A DNA stretch of 64,000 bases, taken from contig NZ_PKRO01000003.1 in the NCBI RefSeq assembly GCF_002855495.1, positions 62,001 through 126,000 on the forward strand. Reading direction: 5' to 3'. Within the stretch, counting starts at the first letter, position 1. Every line of letters starts with the position of its first letter. Positions 8,685-21,300 of the stretch are shown here, one piece after another. A program made the position numbers and the translations under genes. The stretch is from Porphyrobacter sp. TH134 (lineage in GTDB: Bacteria > Pseudomonadota > Alphaproteobacteria > Sphingomonadales > Sphingomonadaceae). Under the pieces are notes generated by a model. It had not been told where the DNA came from. It did not search any database and was given only the letters and a program-made list of their open reading frames with translations.

Positions 8685-10114
8685 GCCGCGCCCTGCTTGG
8701 CGGTGATCGCAGGTGCAAGGCCCGCCGCCCAGCGGGTGATATCGCCCGCACCAAGGCACACAACCATATCGCCCGGCTGGATCTCGCCCGCCAGCGCCTC
8801 GGCCAGCGCCTCGGCCCCCGCAATCTCGCGCGCGGCCCGGTGGCCCCGCGCTTTCATGCCTGCCACCAACGCGGCGTGATCGACGCCCGGGATCGGCTCC
8901 TCACCCGCCGGATAGACCGGCGCGACATAGGCGACATCAGCATCGTCGAAGCAGGATTGAAAGGCGTCCATCAGATCATTGAGGCGTGAATAGCGGTGCG
9001 GCTGGGCGACCGCGATCACCCGGCCATCGGTGCCCGCCACAGCCTCACGCGCCGCGCTGAGCACGGCGCGGATTTCGACCGGGTGGTGGGCGTAATCATC
9101 AATCACCGTCACCGCGCCGCCATGCACGGCGATGCTGCCGACCTTGGTGAACCGCCGCCGCACGCCGCCAAACCGGGCAAAGCCGGTGCGGATCACATCA
9201 TCCGTGCACCCCATTTCGATCGCAACTGCGATCGCAGCGAGCGCATTCTGGACGTTATGGCGCCCGGGCATGGGCAGGTGCACACCCTCGATCCGGCGGT
9301 CTTCAAGTCCGCGCTGACGCACGATCACATCGAAGCTGTTGCCGCCCTCGGCGCTGCGGACATTGACGCCGCAAATATCGGCTTGCAGCGAGAAGCCGTA
9401 GGTCACGACCTTGCGGTCGCGCACGTCGCCGATCACGGCCTGCACCACCGGGTGATCGACGCACAGCACCGCCGCGCCGTAGAAAGGGACGTTGTGGATG
9501 AACTCCACGAAGGCGCGCTTCACCCCGTCGAAATCACCGTAGTGATCGAGGTGTTCGGGATCGATATTGGTGACCACGGCAATGGTGCCGTCCAATCGCA
9601 GAAAGCTGCCGTCGCTCTCGTCGGCTTCGACCACCATCCAGTCGCTATCGCCGAGGCGGGCGTTGGAGCCATATTGCTCGATAATCCCGCCATTGATGAC
9701 GGTCGGATCGATCCCGCCGGCGTCCAGCAGCGTCGCGATCATGCTTGTGGTGGTGGTTTTGCCATGCGTGCCAGCCACCGCGACGGTGGATTTGAGCCGC
9801 ATCAGTTCAGCCAGCATCTCCGCCCGGCGCACCACGGGGACGCGGGCTTCCAGCGCGGCGGCGACTTCGGGGTTGGTCCGGCGCACCGCGGTGGAGGTGA
9901 CGACCACGGCCACGCCCTCCACATTCTCGCGGGCATGGCCGATATGCACCGTGATCCCGCGCGCGCGCAGGCGTTCGACGCTGGGGCCTTCGGAAATGTC
10001 CGATCCTTGCACGGTGTAGCCGAGGTTGCGCATCACCTCGGCAATGCCGGACATGCCGATCCCGCCGATGCCGACGAAATGGATGGTCCCGATGTCTGTG
10101 CCAACGCCCTTCAT
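8681..10114 (-). CDS. murC: UDP-N-acetylmuramate--L-alanine ligase
   Basis: Cytoplasmic Mur ligase adding L-alanine to UDP-MurNAc. 477 residues with the N-terminal UDP-binding [17 protein letters not shown], the P-loop [15 protein letters not shown] (about 111-125), the ligase metal/carbamate region (DESDGSF) and the C-terminal domain with [10 protein letters not shown]. Both ends overlap neighbours by ATGA (murG before, murB after), implying coupled translation. Confidence 0.98.
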   Translation of the reverse strand: MKGVGTDIGTIHFVGIGGIGMSGIAEVMRNLGYTVQGSDISEGPSVERLRARGITVHIGHARENVEGVAVVVTSTAVRRTNPEVAAALEARVPVVRRAEMLAELMRLKSTVAVAGTHGKTTTTSMIATLLDAGGIDPTVINGGIIEQYGSNARLGDSDWMVVEADESDGSFLRLDGTIAVVTNIDPEHLDHYGDFDGVKRAFVEFIHNVPFYGAAVLCVDHPVVQAVIGDVRDRKVVTYGFSLQADICGVNVRSAEGGNSFDVIVRQRGLEDRRIEGVHLPMPGRHNVQNALAAIAVAIEMGCTDDVIRTGFARFGGVRRRFTKVGSIAVHGGAVTVIDDYAHHPVEIRAVLSAAREAVAGTDGRVIAVAQPHRYSRLNDLMDAFQSCFDDADVAYVAPVYPAGEEPIPGVDHAALVAGMKARGHRAAREIAGAEALAEALAGEIQPGDMVVCLGAGDITRWAAGLAPAITAKQGAA

Positions 10115-11346
10115 GGTTCAGCCCGATCCTTCGCAGCTTTGCGGGTCGCGGTCTGGGGACGGGCAGCGGCCTGCGCCGCGCGGGGGTTTGTCTCGCCCAT
10201 GCGGATCACGTCCATCAGATCAATCCCGCTCATGCTCTCAACCAGATCGGCGAGGTCTTTCGCTGCTTCGGGGCGTCCGCAATTGAAGGCGCAATGCGCT
10301 GCGTTGGCGAGGCTGGCGGGGTTCATCGCCATCGCCTGGATCTGCTTGGCGAGCTCCTTGGGCTGGAACGCCTCCTGCCGGATCATCCGCGCGCCGCCTG
10401 CGCGCACCATCTCGCGCGTGTTGACCGCCTGGTGATCGTCAGTCGCGATCGGCAGCGGGATCAGGATCGCCGGGCGGCCCACCGCTGTCAGTTCCGCAAT
10501 CGTCGAAGCGCCCGCCCGGCCGATAAACAGGTGCGCGTCGGCCAGCCGTTCGTGCATGTCTTCAAAATAGGTGCCCAGTTCAGCCGGAATATCGTGGCTG
10601 GCATAGCGCGTGCGCACGGCCTCCAGATCCTCGGGCCGGCATTGCTGGGTCACCTGCAAGCGCTGCCGCAGCGCAGGGGGCAGCATCGCAAGGCCATCAG
10701 GCACGACCTCGGACAGCACCCGCGCGCCCTGTGATCCGCCCGTCACCAGAATGCGCAGCAGGCTTTCATCGGTGAAGGACGGAAAATCCTTGTCGCGCAG
10801 GGCCAGCACCTCGGCGCGCACCGGGTTGCCGGTCAGGCGCACCTTGCCTGCGTGCTTGGGGTTGAGCCGGTCGACTTCATCATAAGACGTTGCAATCGCG
10901 TCGACCCGGCCCGCCAGCAGGCGGTTGACGCGGCCCAGCACGGCGTTTTGTTCATGCACAATGCTCGGCAGCTTGGCCGCCGTTGCCGCCAGCAGGGCGG
11001 GCAAGGCGGGATAACCGCCAAAGCCGATGGTCGCCGACGGCTCGAACGCATCGAACAGACGCAGCGCCATTGCGCGGCCTTCCAGCACCGCGCGGATGCC
11101 GGCTGGCCAGCCCAGCGGGTTCTTGCCGAAACGCCCGGCGGGCAGAACGTGGGCGGTGAGAAAATCAGGCTTGCCCGGGATCGCCGCGCCGCGATCATCG
11201 GTGATCAGCGCGACGTGATGTCCGCGCGCATGAAGTTCGCTCGCCAGTGCGAAAGCCGGGATCAGGTGCCCGCCTGTGCCGCCTGCGGCCAGCACATAAT
11301 GGCGTGAAGCACCGTTCGGACCGGAACTGAAACTGCTGCTGGTCAT
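10111..11346 (-). CDS. murG: Undecaprenyl-PP-MurNAc-pentapeptide GlcNAc transferase
   Basis: Peripheral membrane GT28 glycosyltransferase converting lipid I to lipid II at the inner face of the inner membrane. 411 residues with the acceptor-side glycine loop [16 protein letters not shown] (about 21-36), the second loop [13 protein letters not shown] (about 200-212) and the donor-binding [11 protein letters not shown] region (about 285). The C-terminal Ala/Arg-rich tail of about 40 residues is longer than in enteric MurG. ATGA overlaps exist at both ends. Confidence 0.97.
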   Translation of the reverse strand: MTSSSFSSGPNGASRHYVLAAGGTGGHLIPAFALASELHARGHHVALITDDRGAAIPGKPDFLTAHVLPAGRFGKNPLGWPAGIRAVLEGRAMALRLFDAFEPSATIGFGGYPALPALLAATAAKLPSIVHEQNAVLGRVNRLLAGRVDAIATSYDEVDRLNPKHAGKVRLTGNPVRAEVLALRDKDFPSFTDESLLRILVTGGSQGARVLSEVVPDGLAMLPPALRQRLQVTQQCRPEDLEAVRTRYASHDIPAELGTYFEDMHERLADAHLFIGRAGASTIAELTAVGRPAILIPLPIATDDHQAVNTREMVRAGGARMIRQEAFQPKELAKQIQAMAMNPASLANAAHCAFNCGRPEAAKDLADLVESMSGIDLMDVIRMGETNPRAAQAAARPQTATRKAAKDRAEP

Positions 11347-12568
11347 GCGCCGGGTTCCTTGCGTTCAATCAGGTCGCGCAGCCCCCCGCCGTCTCGGGCG
11401 AGGAACGGGTTGCGCCGGGTGATTGCCAGCAATAGCCCAAGCGTAAAGCACACCGCCAGTGTCGATGAGCCGCCGTAGGAAATCAGTGGCAGCGTCATGC
11501 CTTTGGACGGGAACAGCTTGAGGTTCACCAGAATGTTGATGAAGGCCTGCCCGCCGAACTGCGTTATCAGGCCCGCCGCCGCCAGCAAGGCGAACAGATT
11601 GTCCTCGCCCACCAGCCGTGTCAGCGCACGCAGCACCAGCCCGCAATAAAGCAGCACGATGATCGCGCACATGATCAGCCCGAACTCCTCCCCGATCACC
11701 GAGAAGATGTAATCGGTGTGCGCCTCGGGCAGGTTCATCTTGCGGATGCCCAGCCACAATCCGGTGCCGGTCCACCCGCCCGCGGTGATGGTGCGCTGCG
11801 CCAGATCGACCTGATCGAACGCCGTGCCCCCGCCCAGAAACCCGTCAATGCGGTGGCGGGCATTGTCATAGAACACATAAGCAAGGCTGAGCCCCACGAC
11901 CGCTATCCCGCCCAGCGCGGCGATGCGCTGCCACGGCATGCCCGCCAGCAGCACCATCACCAGCCAGATCCCGCCGAACAGGATCGCATCGCCCAGATTG
12001 GGTTGCAGCATCAGCAGCCCGGCAATCAGACCCATCAGCGCACTGACATAGACGATCACCGGCAAACCCGGATCGCGCAGGCGCCAGCTCAGCACCCAGG
12101 CGCAGATGATTGCAAAGCCCGGCTTCAGAAACTCGGACGGCTGCAAGCTCATCCCGACATTGATCCAGCGCTTGGCGCCGTTCTTTTCCTCACCGATGAT
12201 GGGGACCACAAACAGCAACGCCAGCATCACCGCGCCCACCAGAATGCCCAACCGCCGGGCGGAATCGCGGCTCAGGAACGACAGGCCGATCATCAGTGTC
12301 AGGCCCATCAACTGGAACACGACATGGCGCTTGAAGAACATGAAGTCGGCGACCCGTTCTTTCGCGGTGGACAACTGGTCAGCGCTGGCTGGCGACGCGG
12401 CGGCGACCGCGACCATGCCGATCGCCATCAGCAGCGCGATCAGCAACAGCAGCACGCGGTCGATCTCGCGCCACCAGATCCGCAGTCCATCACGCCAGCG
12501 CCGCTGGATCGGAACAGGGGGCAGGTAATTGCCAGCCGAGCGGCTGACCGGCGAATAGGCCGGCAGCG

Positions 12569-12572
<4 letters not shown>
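11343..12572 (-). CDS. ftsW: Peptidoglycan glycosyltransferase FtsW
   Basis: SEDS-family polytopic membrane enzyme that polymerises lipid II at the septum together with FtsI. 409 residues with about ten hydrophobic segments, the periplasmic-loop region with TDYIFSVIGEEFG (about 287-299) and the family signature near the C-terminus, PLISYGGSSTLAVCFTLG (about 362-379). The N-terminal 35 residues are cytoplasmic and basic. It overlaps murD before and murG after by ATGA. Its place in the dcw cluster separates it from the elongation paralogue RodA. Confidence 0.97.
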
Positions 12573-13945
<1,373 letters not shown>

Positions 13946-13961
13946 GTGACCCTGCCCTCTC

Positions 13962-15032
13962 CTATCGCAGTTTCAGTGTGGAAAGACCGATCAGCGCGAG
14001 CACGATGGCGATGATCCAGAACCGGATGACAACCTTGCTCTCGCTCCAACCGAGTTGTTCGAAGTGATGGTGGATCGGCGCCATCTTGAACACCCGGCGC
14101 CCTGTGCGCTTGAACCAGAACACCTGCACAATCACGCTGACCGCTTCCAGCACGAACAAGCCGCCGACAATGCCGAGAACCACCTCATGGTGGCTTGCCA
14201 CGGCAATCGCGCCCAGCGCGCCGCCCAGTGCAAGGCTACCGGTATCGCCCATGAACACCGCAGCAGGCGGCGCATTGAACCACAGGAAGGCCAGCCCCGC
14301 GCCCATGATCGCCGCGCAGAAAATCGCCAGCTCGCCCGCGCCCGGGACATGCGGAATGCCCAGATAATCGCTGAAATCCGCCCGGCCCACCAGATAGGCG
14401 ATGATGGCGAAAGTGCCGGCCGCAATAATCACCGGCATGATCGCAAGGCCATCCAGCCCGTCCGTCAGGTTCACCGCGTTGCCCGCACCCACAATCACGA
14501 AGGCGGCAAAGACGTAATAGAACGGCCCCAGCGGGATGCTCACCCCGGTCAGGAACGGCAGGTAGAGATTGGTGTTGATCTGGCTGACGATCAGCCAGCT
14601 GGCGACGCCCGCCACCACGAATTCACCCAGCAGCCGCACCCGCGCCGGCACGCCCGCGTGGCTGTTTTTGGAGACCTTGTCGTAATCATCAAGGAAACCG
14701 ATGACCCCGAAGCCGATCGTCACCGCCATGCACGCCCACACGAAGGGGCTGGAAAGATCCATCCAGAGCAGCATCGCCGCTGTCAGCGCGGTCAGGATCA
14801 GCAAACCGCCCATGGTCGGCGTGCCGCGCTTGGCGAGGTGCGATTGCGGGCCGTCCAGCCGGATCGGCTGACCCTTGCCCTGGCGCACACGCAGAAAATT
14901 GATGAAGCGCTCGCCGATCAGCAACCCGATCACCAGCGCCGTCATCAGCGTCGCGCCCGCGCGGAAGCTCTGGTAGCGCACCAGATTGAGGATGCCTTCG
15001 AAGCCAAGCCACTCGGCAAGCAGATACAGCAT
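13962..15032 (-). CDS. mraY: Phospho-MurNAc-pentapeptide transferase MraY
   Basis: Integral membrane enzyme transferring phospho-MurNAc-pentapeptide to undecaprenyl phosphate to make lipid I. 356 residues with about ten membrane segments and the family motifs [10 protein letters not shown] (about 68-77), FLDDYDK (about 113-119), [10 protein letters not shown] (about 187-196) and the histidine loop MAPIHHHFE (about 316-324). The ATG follows AAAGGATTATTGA. It is 32 bases after murF. Confidence 0.98.
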   Translation of the reverse strand: MLYLLAEWLGFEGILNLVRYQSFRAGATLMTALVIGLLIGERFINFLRVRQGKGQPIRLDGPQSHLAKRGTPTMGGLLILTALTAAMLLWMDLSSPFVWACMAVTIGFGVIGFLDDYDKVSKNSHAGVPARVRLLGEFVVAGVASWLIVSQINTNLYLPFLTGVSIPLGPFYYVFAAFVIVGAGNAVNLTDGLDGLAIMPVIIAAGTFAIIAYLVGRADFSDYLGIPHVPGAGELAIFCAAIMGAGLAFLWFNAPPAAVFMGDTGSLALGGALGAIAVASHHEVVLGIVGGLFVLEAVSVIVQVFWFKRTGRRVFKMAPIHHHFEQLGWSESKVVIRFWIIAIVLALIGLSTLKLR

Positions 15033-15064
15033 TCAATAATCCTTTGGCGCCGCCACCGCGGGCC

Positions 15065-16558
15065 TCAGTGTGCCGTTGCAGTTCCTGCGCGGGCTTGATC
15101 GGTAAAATGCGACACCAGCTTGCCAAGGCCGACCGAATTGGACCCCTTCACCAGCACCGCATCATTATGGGCGAGACCATACTGCCCAAGCGCCGCAATC
15201 GCCTGGTCTGGCCCATCGCAATGCGTGAAGCTTGGTCCCTTGCCAAGCGGCAGGGCAGAGACTTTCCCCAACTCGTCGGCGAGGCTGAGCATTTCGGGCC
15301 CCACAAGAATGGCATGCGTGACGCCGGCTTCGGTCAGCGGCTGGGCCAGCTGGCGGTGGAAGCCATCGGCAAAATCGCCCAGTTCCTTCATCGAACCCAG
15401 CACCGCAATGCGGCGGGTTGCAGGCGTCGCTGCCAGCGCGGCCAGCGTGGCGCGCATCGAGGCGGGATTGGCGTTATAGCTCTCGTCGATCAGCAGCGCA
15501 CTGCCACCGGCGACATCAAGCGTGTGACGTGCGCCCCGGCCCTTCAGCCCGCCCATTTCAGCGAGGGCCAGCCCGGCGCTGGCCAGATCGCCGCCCGCAG
15601 CGCGCACCGCCGCCATGACGCCCAGTGAATTGACGATCCAGTGCTCGCCCGGCTCGGCAATGGTGTAACAGATCCGCCGGTCCCCCAGATCGGCGGTCAC
15701 CAATGATCCCGATCCGCCTGCCGCCGGAATCGCGTCGAGCAGCCGGACATCTGCGGTCCGGTCGCGGCCGAAGGTGACAACCTGTGCGCCGCAGGCCTTG
15801 GCATGGGCGATCATGCGGGCCGCCCATTCGCTATCCGCCGGAATGATCGCCACCCCGCCGGGCACGAGGCCGGTAAAGATCTGCGATTTCTCGTCCGCGA
15901 TCGCCTCAAGACTGCCGAGGTTTTCGATATGCGCGGGCGCGATGGTGGTGATGAGCGCGACGTGCGGGCGGGCATGAGCGGCCAGCGGGGCGATTTCGCC
16001 CTGATGGTTCATGCCCATCTCGAACACACCGAACTTGGCGCGCGCAGGCATCCGGGCAAGACTGAGGGGGACGCCAACGTGATTGTTGTAGCTGCGCACG
16101 CTGCGATGCGCTGCGCCCCGGCTGGCGCGGTCAAGACAGGCGAAGATCGCTTCCTTCATCCCTGTCTTGCCGACCGATCCGGTGACACCGATCCGCACCG
16201 CATCTGCCGCGCGGTCGCGTGCGGCATGAGCGAGCGCGTGGAGTGCGGCGGTGGTGTCGGCGACCAGCACATGGGGATAATCGACCGGGCGGTCCGTGAT
16301 CGCGGCCACTGCGCCCTTCTGGAAAGCGGCGTCCAAGAACCGGTGGCCGTCCATCGCCTCGCCCTTCAACGCGACAAAGACATCGCCCGGCTTCACATCG
16401 CGCGAATCCATCTCGACGCCCGAGGCCTGAAAGTCATGGCTGGCGACCCCGCCTGTTGCGGCTGCAATCTCGGCTGCGGTCCACAGCGCCATCGGCAGCG
16501 CGTCGCGCGGCGTAACGGACCAATGGTGCAGCATCGGGTGAGCGACAGGCGCGTTCAT
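15065..16558 (-). CDS. murF: UDP-MurNAc-tripeptide--D-Ala-D-Ala ligase
   Basis: Mur ligase that adds the D-Ala-D-Ala dipeptide made by Ddl. 497 residues with the SRDVKPGDVFVALKGEAMDGH substrate region (N-terminal domain), the P-loop GVTGSVGKTGMKEAI (about 123-137) and RSYNNHVGVPLSLARM. I start at 16556-16558 because this ATG overlaps the murE stop as ATGA; upstream in-frame ATGs would lie deeper inside murE. The first 25 residues before MALWTAAEIAAATGG are not conserved, so a later start is possible. Confidence 0.95.
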   Translation of the reverse strand: MNAPVAHPMLHHWSVTPRDALPMALWTAAEIAAATGGVASHDFQASGVEMDSRDVKPGDVFVALKGEAMDGHRFLDAAFQKGAVAAITDRPVDYPHVLVADTTAALHALAHAARDRAADAVRIGVTGSVGKTGMKEAIFACLDRASRGAAHRSVRSYNNHVGVPLSLARMPARAKFGVFEMGMNHQGEIAPLAAHARPHVALITTIAPAHIENLGSLEAIADEKSQIFTGLVPGGVAIIPADSEWAARMIAHAKACGAQVVTFGRDRTADVRLLDAIPAAGGSGSLVTADLGDRRICYTIAEPGEHWIVNSLGVMAAVRAAGGDLASAGLALAEMGGLKGRGARHTLDVAGGSALLIDESYNANPASMRATLAALAATPATRRIAVLGSMKELGDFADGFHRQLAQPLTEAGVTHAILVGPEMLSLADELGKVSALPLGKGPSFTHCDGPDQAIAALGQYGLAHNDAVLVKGSNSVGLGKLVSHFTDQARAGTATAH

Positions 16559-18051
16559 CCGCATTGGCCTCCTGCACATTCGCGCGCGACTTCGACATCA
16601 TCGAAGGCTTCGATCCGCATGTTTTCTCCTGACCCGAATATTTGTCCCTGTTCGTGGCCCTTGCCGGCGATCAGCACAATATCGCGCGGCCCGGCTTCCC
16701 CAATTGCCGCAGCAATGGCAGCGCGGCGACCCCCGATTTCTCTGGCGATTGCGCCGGTATTGGCGCCCGCGCCTGCCATGATGGCCGCGCGGATGGCGGC
16801 GGGATCTTCGCTGCGGGGGTTGTCGTCAGTGACGATGGCAATGTCAGCGGCGCGCGCGGCAACCGCGCCCATCTGCGGACGCTTGCCCGCATCGCGGTCT
16901 CCGCCTGCGCCGAACACCACGATCAGCCTGCCGCCCTCTGCCACATGCGGGCGCAGCGCGGCAATCGCCGCCTCCAGCGCATCGGGGGTGTGCGCATAAT
17001 CGACATAGGCGGGCGCGCCTGCCGGATTGAGCGCGGCCCGCTCCAACCGTCCGCGCACGGGTTGCAGCCGGGCGAGCGCGTCAAACACCGTGCCTGGCGC
17101 AACCCCGGTCGCCAGCGCGAGGCCCGCCGAAACCAGCGCGTTGGCCGCCTGATAGGCACCGATGAGCGGCAGGCTGACCTTTCGCGCCGCGCCGTCATGT
17201 TCGATGTGAAGAACCTGCCCCAATTGTCCAGGTTCACGAGAGACAAGGCGCAGGAAGTGCCCGCCCTCCCCGACAGTGAGAACCTTAAGGCCGCGCGCCT
17301 CAGCCTGCGCAATTGCCTTGGCCGTCCACTCCGAACCATCGCCGGCATCATGGATGATCGCAGGGCTGCCGGGGGCGACGACTTCAGTGAACAGCCGCAT
17401 CTTGGCCGCGAAATAGGCCTCCATCGTGCCATGATAATCGAGATGATCGCGGCTGAAGTTGGTGAAGGCGCTGGCGCTGACCACCAAGCCCTCGTTGCGA
17501 TACTGGTCGAGGCCGTGGCTCGACGCTTCGTAGGCCACATGGGTCACGCCCTCGCGTGCAAGGCCTGCCATGTTGGCCAGGAAGGTGACGATATCGGGCG
17601 TGGTCAGGCCGGTGGCGATACTGCCGTCCGGCGTGGTGACGCCCAGCGTGCCGATGCTGGCCGCGCGCTCGCCCGCCATGCGCCAGATCTGGCGGGTCAT
17701 CTCGGCGCAGGAGGTCTTGCCATTGGTGCCGGTGACAGCAACCAGCACAGGCGGCACCGGGCTGAAGAACCCGGCGGCGAGGCGCGCAAAGGCCCGGCGC
17801 GGGTTGGCATCCGCAATGTGGAGCGCGCCGGTCACGGCGGCCTCGGGCCGGGCGACCACGGCAACTGCGCCTGCTGCAATAGCCGCGGCAATGAAATCCT
17901 CGCCGTTCACGCTCGCGCCCTGGAACGCGCCGAACACCGTGCCGGGGGCTACCTTGCGATGGTCAATGGCAAAGCCGGTGACCGCCGCCGTGCCCGCACC
18001 CACACCCGCATCCGGCATCCCGGCCTTCGAGAGCAGCTCGTCCAGCCTCAT
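16555..18051 (-). CDS. murE: UDP-MurNAc-dipeptide--diaminopimelate ligase
   Basis: Mur ligase adding the third stem residue, meso-diaminopimelate in Gram-negatives. 498 residues with the MurE N-terminus (DSR-like IDHRKVAPGTVFGAFQG), the P-loop VAVTGTNGKTSCAEM (about 104-118), the DHLDYHGTMEAYF segment and the DNPRSEDPAAI motif (about 407-417), which is the diaminopimelate-recognising DNPR signature. The start overlaps the ftsI stop by ATGA. Confidence 0.97.
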   Translation of the reverse strand: MRLDELLSKAGMPDAGVGAGTAAVTGFAIDHRKVAPGTVFGAFQGASVNGEDFIAAAIAAGAVAVVARPEAAVTGALHIADANPRRAFARLAAGFFSPVPPVLVAVTGTNGKTSCAEMTRQIWRMAGERAASIGTLGVTTPDGSIATGLTTPDIVTFLANMAGLAREGVTHVAYEASSHGLDQYRNEGLVVSASAFTNFSRDHLDYHGTMEAYFAAKMRLFTEVVAPGSPAIIHDAGDGSEWTAKAIAQAEARGLKVLTVGEGGHFLRLVSREPGQLGQVLHIEHDGAARKVSLPLIGAYQAANALVSAGLALATGVAPGTVFDALARLQPVRGRLERAALNPAGAPAYVDYAHTPDALEAAIAALRPHVAEGGRLIVVFGAGGDRDAGKRPQMGAVAARAADIAIVTDDNPRSEDPAAIRAAIMAGAGANTGAIAREIGGRRAAIAAAIGEAGPRDIVLIAGKGHEQGQIFGSGENMRIEAFDDVEVARECAGGQCG

Positions 18052-19799
18052 TTGCCTCTGTCCACCAGATAGCGAAGATCGGAAATGTCGACATCGCGGC
18101 TGTCGTCGGGCGCAACGCCGAGCATCGGGCCGATGCGCGGAACCAGCCGGCCCACCACCGGCGCGGCCGTGAAAGCGGCGGTGCGCTGAAAGCTGCTGGC
18201 AACCGTGCCCTTGGGTTCGTCCACCACCACCACCACCACATAACGCGGCGCATCCATCGGGAAGGCGGCGGCAAAGGAGGACACCAGCGAGGTCTTGTTA
18301 TAGCCGCCGCGCCCGGCCTTTTCGGCAGAGCCCGTCTTGCCGCCCACGCGGTAACCGGGGGCATCGGCGCTTTTGCCGGTGCCATACAGCGAGATCATGC
18401 GCAGCATCTGGCGCATCTTCGACGAGGTCGATTCCTTGAACACCCGCCGCCCGCGCGGCACGTCGGCAGGCGCGAGCTTCATCAGGGTGGCCGGGCGCCA
18501 GATCCCGCCATTGACCATCGCCGCATAGGCGCTGGCAAGATGCAGCGGCGTTACGGCAAGGCCGTGGCCATAGCTGACGGTCATGTTGGTGATCCGGCTC
18601 CACGGACCCTGCGGCCAGATCGGCTTGCCCTTGGCAGGCAGTTCGATGAAGGGGCGGCGGTCCATGCCCAGATCAATCATGTTCTGGCGCAGGCGTTCCG
18701 GCCCCAGCGCATCGGCGACGCGGGCGGTGACAGTGTTCGAGGAATAGACCAACGCCTGCGGCACGTTCAGGCTGGCACCCTTGGGATGCAGGTCCTTGAT
18801 CGTGCGGCGGCCGATTTCCACCGGGGTTGCGTCCCACGCCTTGCCGAGATCGCGCACCACGCCGGCATCAATCGCGGCCGCCACGCTGAGCGGCTTGAAG
18901 GTCGAACCCAGTTCGAAGACGCCATTGGTGGCGCGGTTGAACACGTTGGTCGCCCCGGCTGCGCCAGCGGTGTTGGGATCGAATTCGGGCAAGCTTGCCA
19001 GCGCCATCACTTCGCCGGTGTCGACATCCAGCACCAGTCCGGCAGCGCCAATCGCATTGGTGGCGAGCATGCCGCGCCGCAGTTCATCCTCAAGCGCGCC
19101 TTGCACGCGCACATCGATCGACAAGGCGACCGGGGTGTCGCGCTTGTCAGGATGGCTTAGGCGCCCTTCCAGCACTTGCTCCATCCCGACCTGACCGCCC
19201 TTGTCCTCGACGACATAGCCCAGCACATGCGCAGCCAGCGTCCCTTGCGGGTAATAGCGGTCTGTCTCACGCGGGATTTCCAGGGCAATCTCGCCCAGTG
19301 CAAATACGCGGTTGGCTTCTTCCGGCAGGATCCGGCGGCGCAGATAGCCGGCCTGCCCAGACGCCAGCCGCCGTGCCATGCGAGCCGCGTTGATATCAGG
19401 GAAAATCGCTTTCAGATCATTGGCGACAGCCTGCGGGCTGCGCACCAGCGGCGCACCGCTATCGCCCATGGCCTTGGGGTCAAACCACAAGGCATAGGCC
19501 GGAAACGCCCGCGCCAGCGGCGCGCCGTTGCGATCGGTGATCTCGCCGCGCGGTGGCAGCAGCGCATCTTCCAGACTGGTGCGGGTCGGCGCCTGGCCCA
19601 CCAGGCCGAGCGAGATGATCCGCAGCAGCGCAATCAGCGCCAGCGCTGCAAACCCGCCCACCAGCCACAAGACCCGCACCCGCGCGGCCCACAGCAATTG
19701 CGACCGCAGGCCAACACTGGGCAACCGTCCGGCAGGGATGACAGGCGTGGCAGCACTGATGCTCAGGGGGGCAGCAAACTGCGCCGCCATCATGTTCAT
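18048..19799 (-). CDS. ftsI: Septal penicillin-binding protein FtsI
   Basis: Class B PBP, the septal DD-transpeptidase that cross-links peptidoglycan with FtsW. 583 residues: a cytoplasmic tail, one membrane segment (about 45-68), the PBP dimer domain (RGEITDRNGAPLARAFP, about 88-104) and a transpeptidase domain with the catalytic STFK (about 299-302), SSN (about 352-354) and KTG (VGGKTGSAEK, about 485). The final segment is VYVVV-like strand-rich (YVVVVVVDEPKG). Its start overlaps the ftsL stop as ATGA. Confidence 0.97.
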   Translation of the reverse strand: MNMMAAQFAAPLSISAATPVIPAGRLPSVGLRSQLLWAARVRVLWLVGGFAALALIALLRIISLGLVGQAPTRTSLEDALLPPRGEITDRNGAPLARAFPAYALWFDPKAMGDSGAPLVRSPQAVANDLKAIFPDINAARMARRLASGQAGYLRRRILPEEANRVFALGEIALEIPRETDRYYPQGTLAAHVLGYVVEDKGGQVGMEQVLEGRLSHPDKRDTPVALSIDVRVQGALEDELRRGMLATNAIGAAGLVLDVDTGEVMALASLPEFDPNTAGAAGATNVFNRATNGVFELGSTFKPLSVAAAIDAGVVRDLGKAWDATPVEIGRRTIKDLHPKGASLNVPQALVYSSNTVTARVADALGPERLRQNMIDLGMDRRPFIELPAKGKPIWPQGPWSRITNMTVSYGHGLAVTPLHLASAYAAMVNGGIWRPATLMKLAPADVPRGRRVFKESTSSKMRQMLRMISLYGTGKSADAPGYRVGGKTGSAEKAGRGGYNKTSLVSSFAAAFPMDAPRYVVVVVVDEPKGTVASSFQRTAAFTAAPVVGRLVPRIGPMLGVAPDDSRDVDISDLRYLVDRGK

Positions 19800-20359
19800 T
19801 CGCCCGTTCCCGGCGCGGCAGCAGCCTTGGGCGAACGGAGCACTTCGGCGCGCGCAGGCCGGATCGGGGAGGCTTCGATCAGGAAGTCGCCGAAGGCCTG
19901 CGTGAACACCGCCCCTGCATCCTTCTCGCCCCCGGCGGACGCCAGCGTGACAGCAGCGCCCGAAACCGGCGAACGCATCGGAGCCTCCGGCGCGGCGGCC
20001 GTGGCTTCGCCATCGGCCGTTTCAGCGCGCGCCAGACGGATCGGCGAAGGCGCGCCGGGGCCGCGCACTTCACCAAGGCTGGCGAGTTGGCGCTCGCCAT
20101 CGAGGAACTGCCCGGCGCGCGGCGCGGCATAGCCGAATTCGACGGTGTTCCATTCGGCCAGCTGGCGCTGGCTGGAACGGGTCTCGAACTCGGTTTCCAG
20201 CAGCAGCGTCTCGCGCTCAAGCGCGATCAGCTGGCGTTCGGCCAGCAGCACTTCGCTTTTCACCGCATGCACCTTGAAGCTGAGCACCACCACCAGTGCA
20301 AAGCAGATCGCCAGCACGGCGGCCCAGCCCAGCGAACGGGCCTGAGAGCTGTTCATCAT
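19796..20359 (-). CDS. ftsL: FtsL-like division protein with extended C-terminus
   Basis: 187 residues. A short cytoplasmic start, one membrane helix (about 10-30, [20 protein letters not shown]) and a heptad-like coiled coil (about 33-75, [20 protein letters not shown]) give the FtsL topology, as does the position between rsmH and ftsI. FtsL acts with FtsB and FtsQ to activate FtsWI. FtsL is usually about 90-120 residues; here an Ala/Pro/Glu-rich, probably disordered periplasmic tail adds about 100. ATGA overlaps join it to rsmH and ftsI. Identification rests on topology and position, since FtsL sequence is poorly conserved. Confidence 0.85.
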   Translation of the reverse strand: MMNSSQARSLGWAAVLAICFALVVVLSFKVHAVKSEVLLAERQLIALERETLLLETEFETRSSQRQLAEWNTVEFGYAAPRAGQFLDGERQLASLGEVRGPGAPSPIRLARAETADGEATAAAPEAPMRSPVSGAAVTLASAGGEKDAGAVFTQAFGDFLIEASPIRPARAEVLRSPKAAAAPGTGE

Positions 20360-21300
20360 GCGGCGAGGCTCCTGGCTGGTGCGCCGGTGCGAATCGCATG
20401 GCGCAAGGTGGATGAACGGGCGCGGGGGTTGCGGGCAATTTCGACCTCTGTGGGACGAATAGCCTTGGACACTTGCGTAAAGGTGGGCGGGGGACCGGGG
20501 ATTTCCCCCGGCAGGTGGCGCGAAACAGCCCGGCCCGCGCTGCTGCCAGCGCGCAGGAACTGCTTGACCATGCGGTCTTCAAGGCTGTGGAAGCTGACCA
20601 CCGCCAGCACCCCGCCCTCGCCCAGCAGCGCCTCGGCAGCGGCAAGCCCGGCTTCCAGTTCGCCCAGCTCGTCGTTCACATGGACACGCACGGCCTGGAA
20701 GGTGCGGGTTGCCGGGTCTTTCTTGTCGTGCGGCTTGTGGCCCAGTGCGCGGCGCACCACGCGGGCGAGTTCTCCCGTCGTGACCAGCGGACGCGCGGCG
20801 ACGATGGCGCGGGCGACGCGGCGCGACTGGCGTTCTTCGCCATAGAGATACAGCACATTGGCGATGGCTTCTTCATCGGCGGTGTTGAGGAAATCGGCGG
20901 CGCTTTCCCCGTCCTGGCTCATGCGCATGTCCAGCGGTCCGTCATGCATGAACGCAAAGCCCCGGTCGCCCTGATCGAGCTGCATCGAGGAGACGCCGAT
21001 ATCCATCACCACCGCATCGACGCTCGTGATACCGATCGCGGCCAGTTCAGCGCGCATCGCGGAAAAGCGCGCCGGGTGGAGCGCAAGCCGGCCATCGTAG
21101 CGCGCAGCCATCGCTTGCCCGGCGGCAATCGCATCGGGATCGCGGTCGAAGGCGTGCACGGCGGCGCCCGCGTCCAGCAGCGCAGCGGTGTATCCGCCCG
21201 CGCCGAAGGTCGCATCGACAATCGTCATCCCAGGGCGCGGCCCAAGCGCGGCGACCACCTCGTCCAGCAGCACAGGGATGTGGGGCGCGGCGGGCGTCAT
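20356..21300 (-). CDS. rsmH: 16S rRNA (cytosine1402-N4)-methyltransferase
   Basis: SAM-dependent methyltransferase that modifies C1402 of 16S rRNA (old name MraW). 314 residues with [13 protein letters not shown] (7-19), the SAM loop [16 protein letters not shown] (about 28-43) and the [19 protein letters not shown] motif (about 100-118), plus the C-terminal [18 protein letters not shown]. The start at 21298-21300 overlaps the mraZ stop as ATGA, so the longer open frame is rejected. Confidence 0.97.
   Translation of the reverse strand: MTPAAPHIPVLLDEVVAALGPRPGMTIVDATFGAGGYTAALLDAGAAVHAFDRDPDAIAAGQAMAARYDGRLALHPARFSAMRAELAAIGITSVDAVVMDIGVSSMQLDQGDRGFAFMHDGPLDMRMSQDGESAADFLNTADEEAIANVLYLYGEERQSRRVARAIVAARPLVTTGELARVVRRALGHKPHDKKDPATRTFQAVRVHVNDELGELEAGLAAAEALLGEGGVLAVVSFHSLEDRMVKQFLRAGSSAGRAVSRHLPGEIPGPPPTFTQVSKAIRPTEVEIARNPRARSSTLRHAIRTGAPARSLAA

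Noticed and set aside
6315..8879. 854-codon open frame on the + strand over ddl and murB
   Set aside because: Lies antisense to two clearly real genes and crosses a REP-like element; composition is that of a shadow frame.
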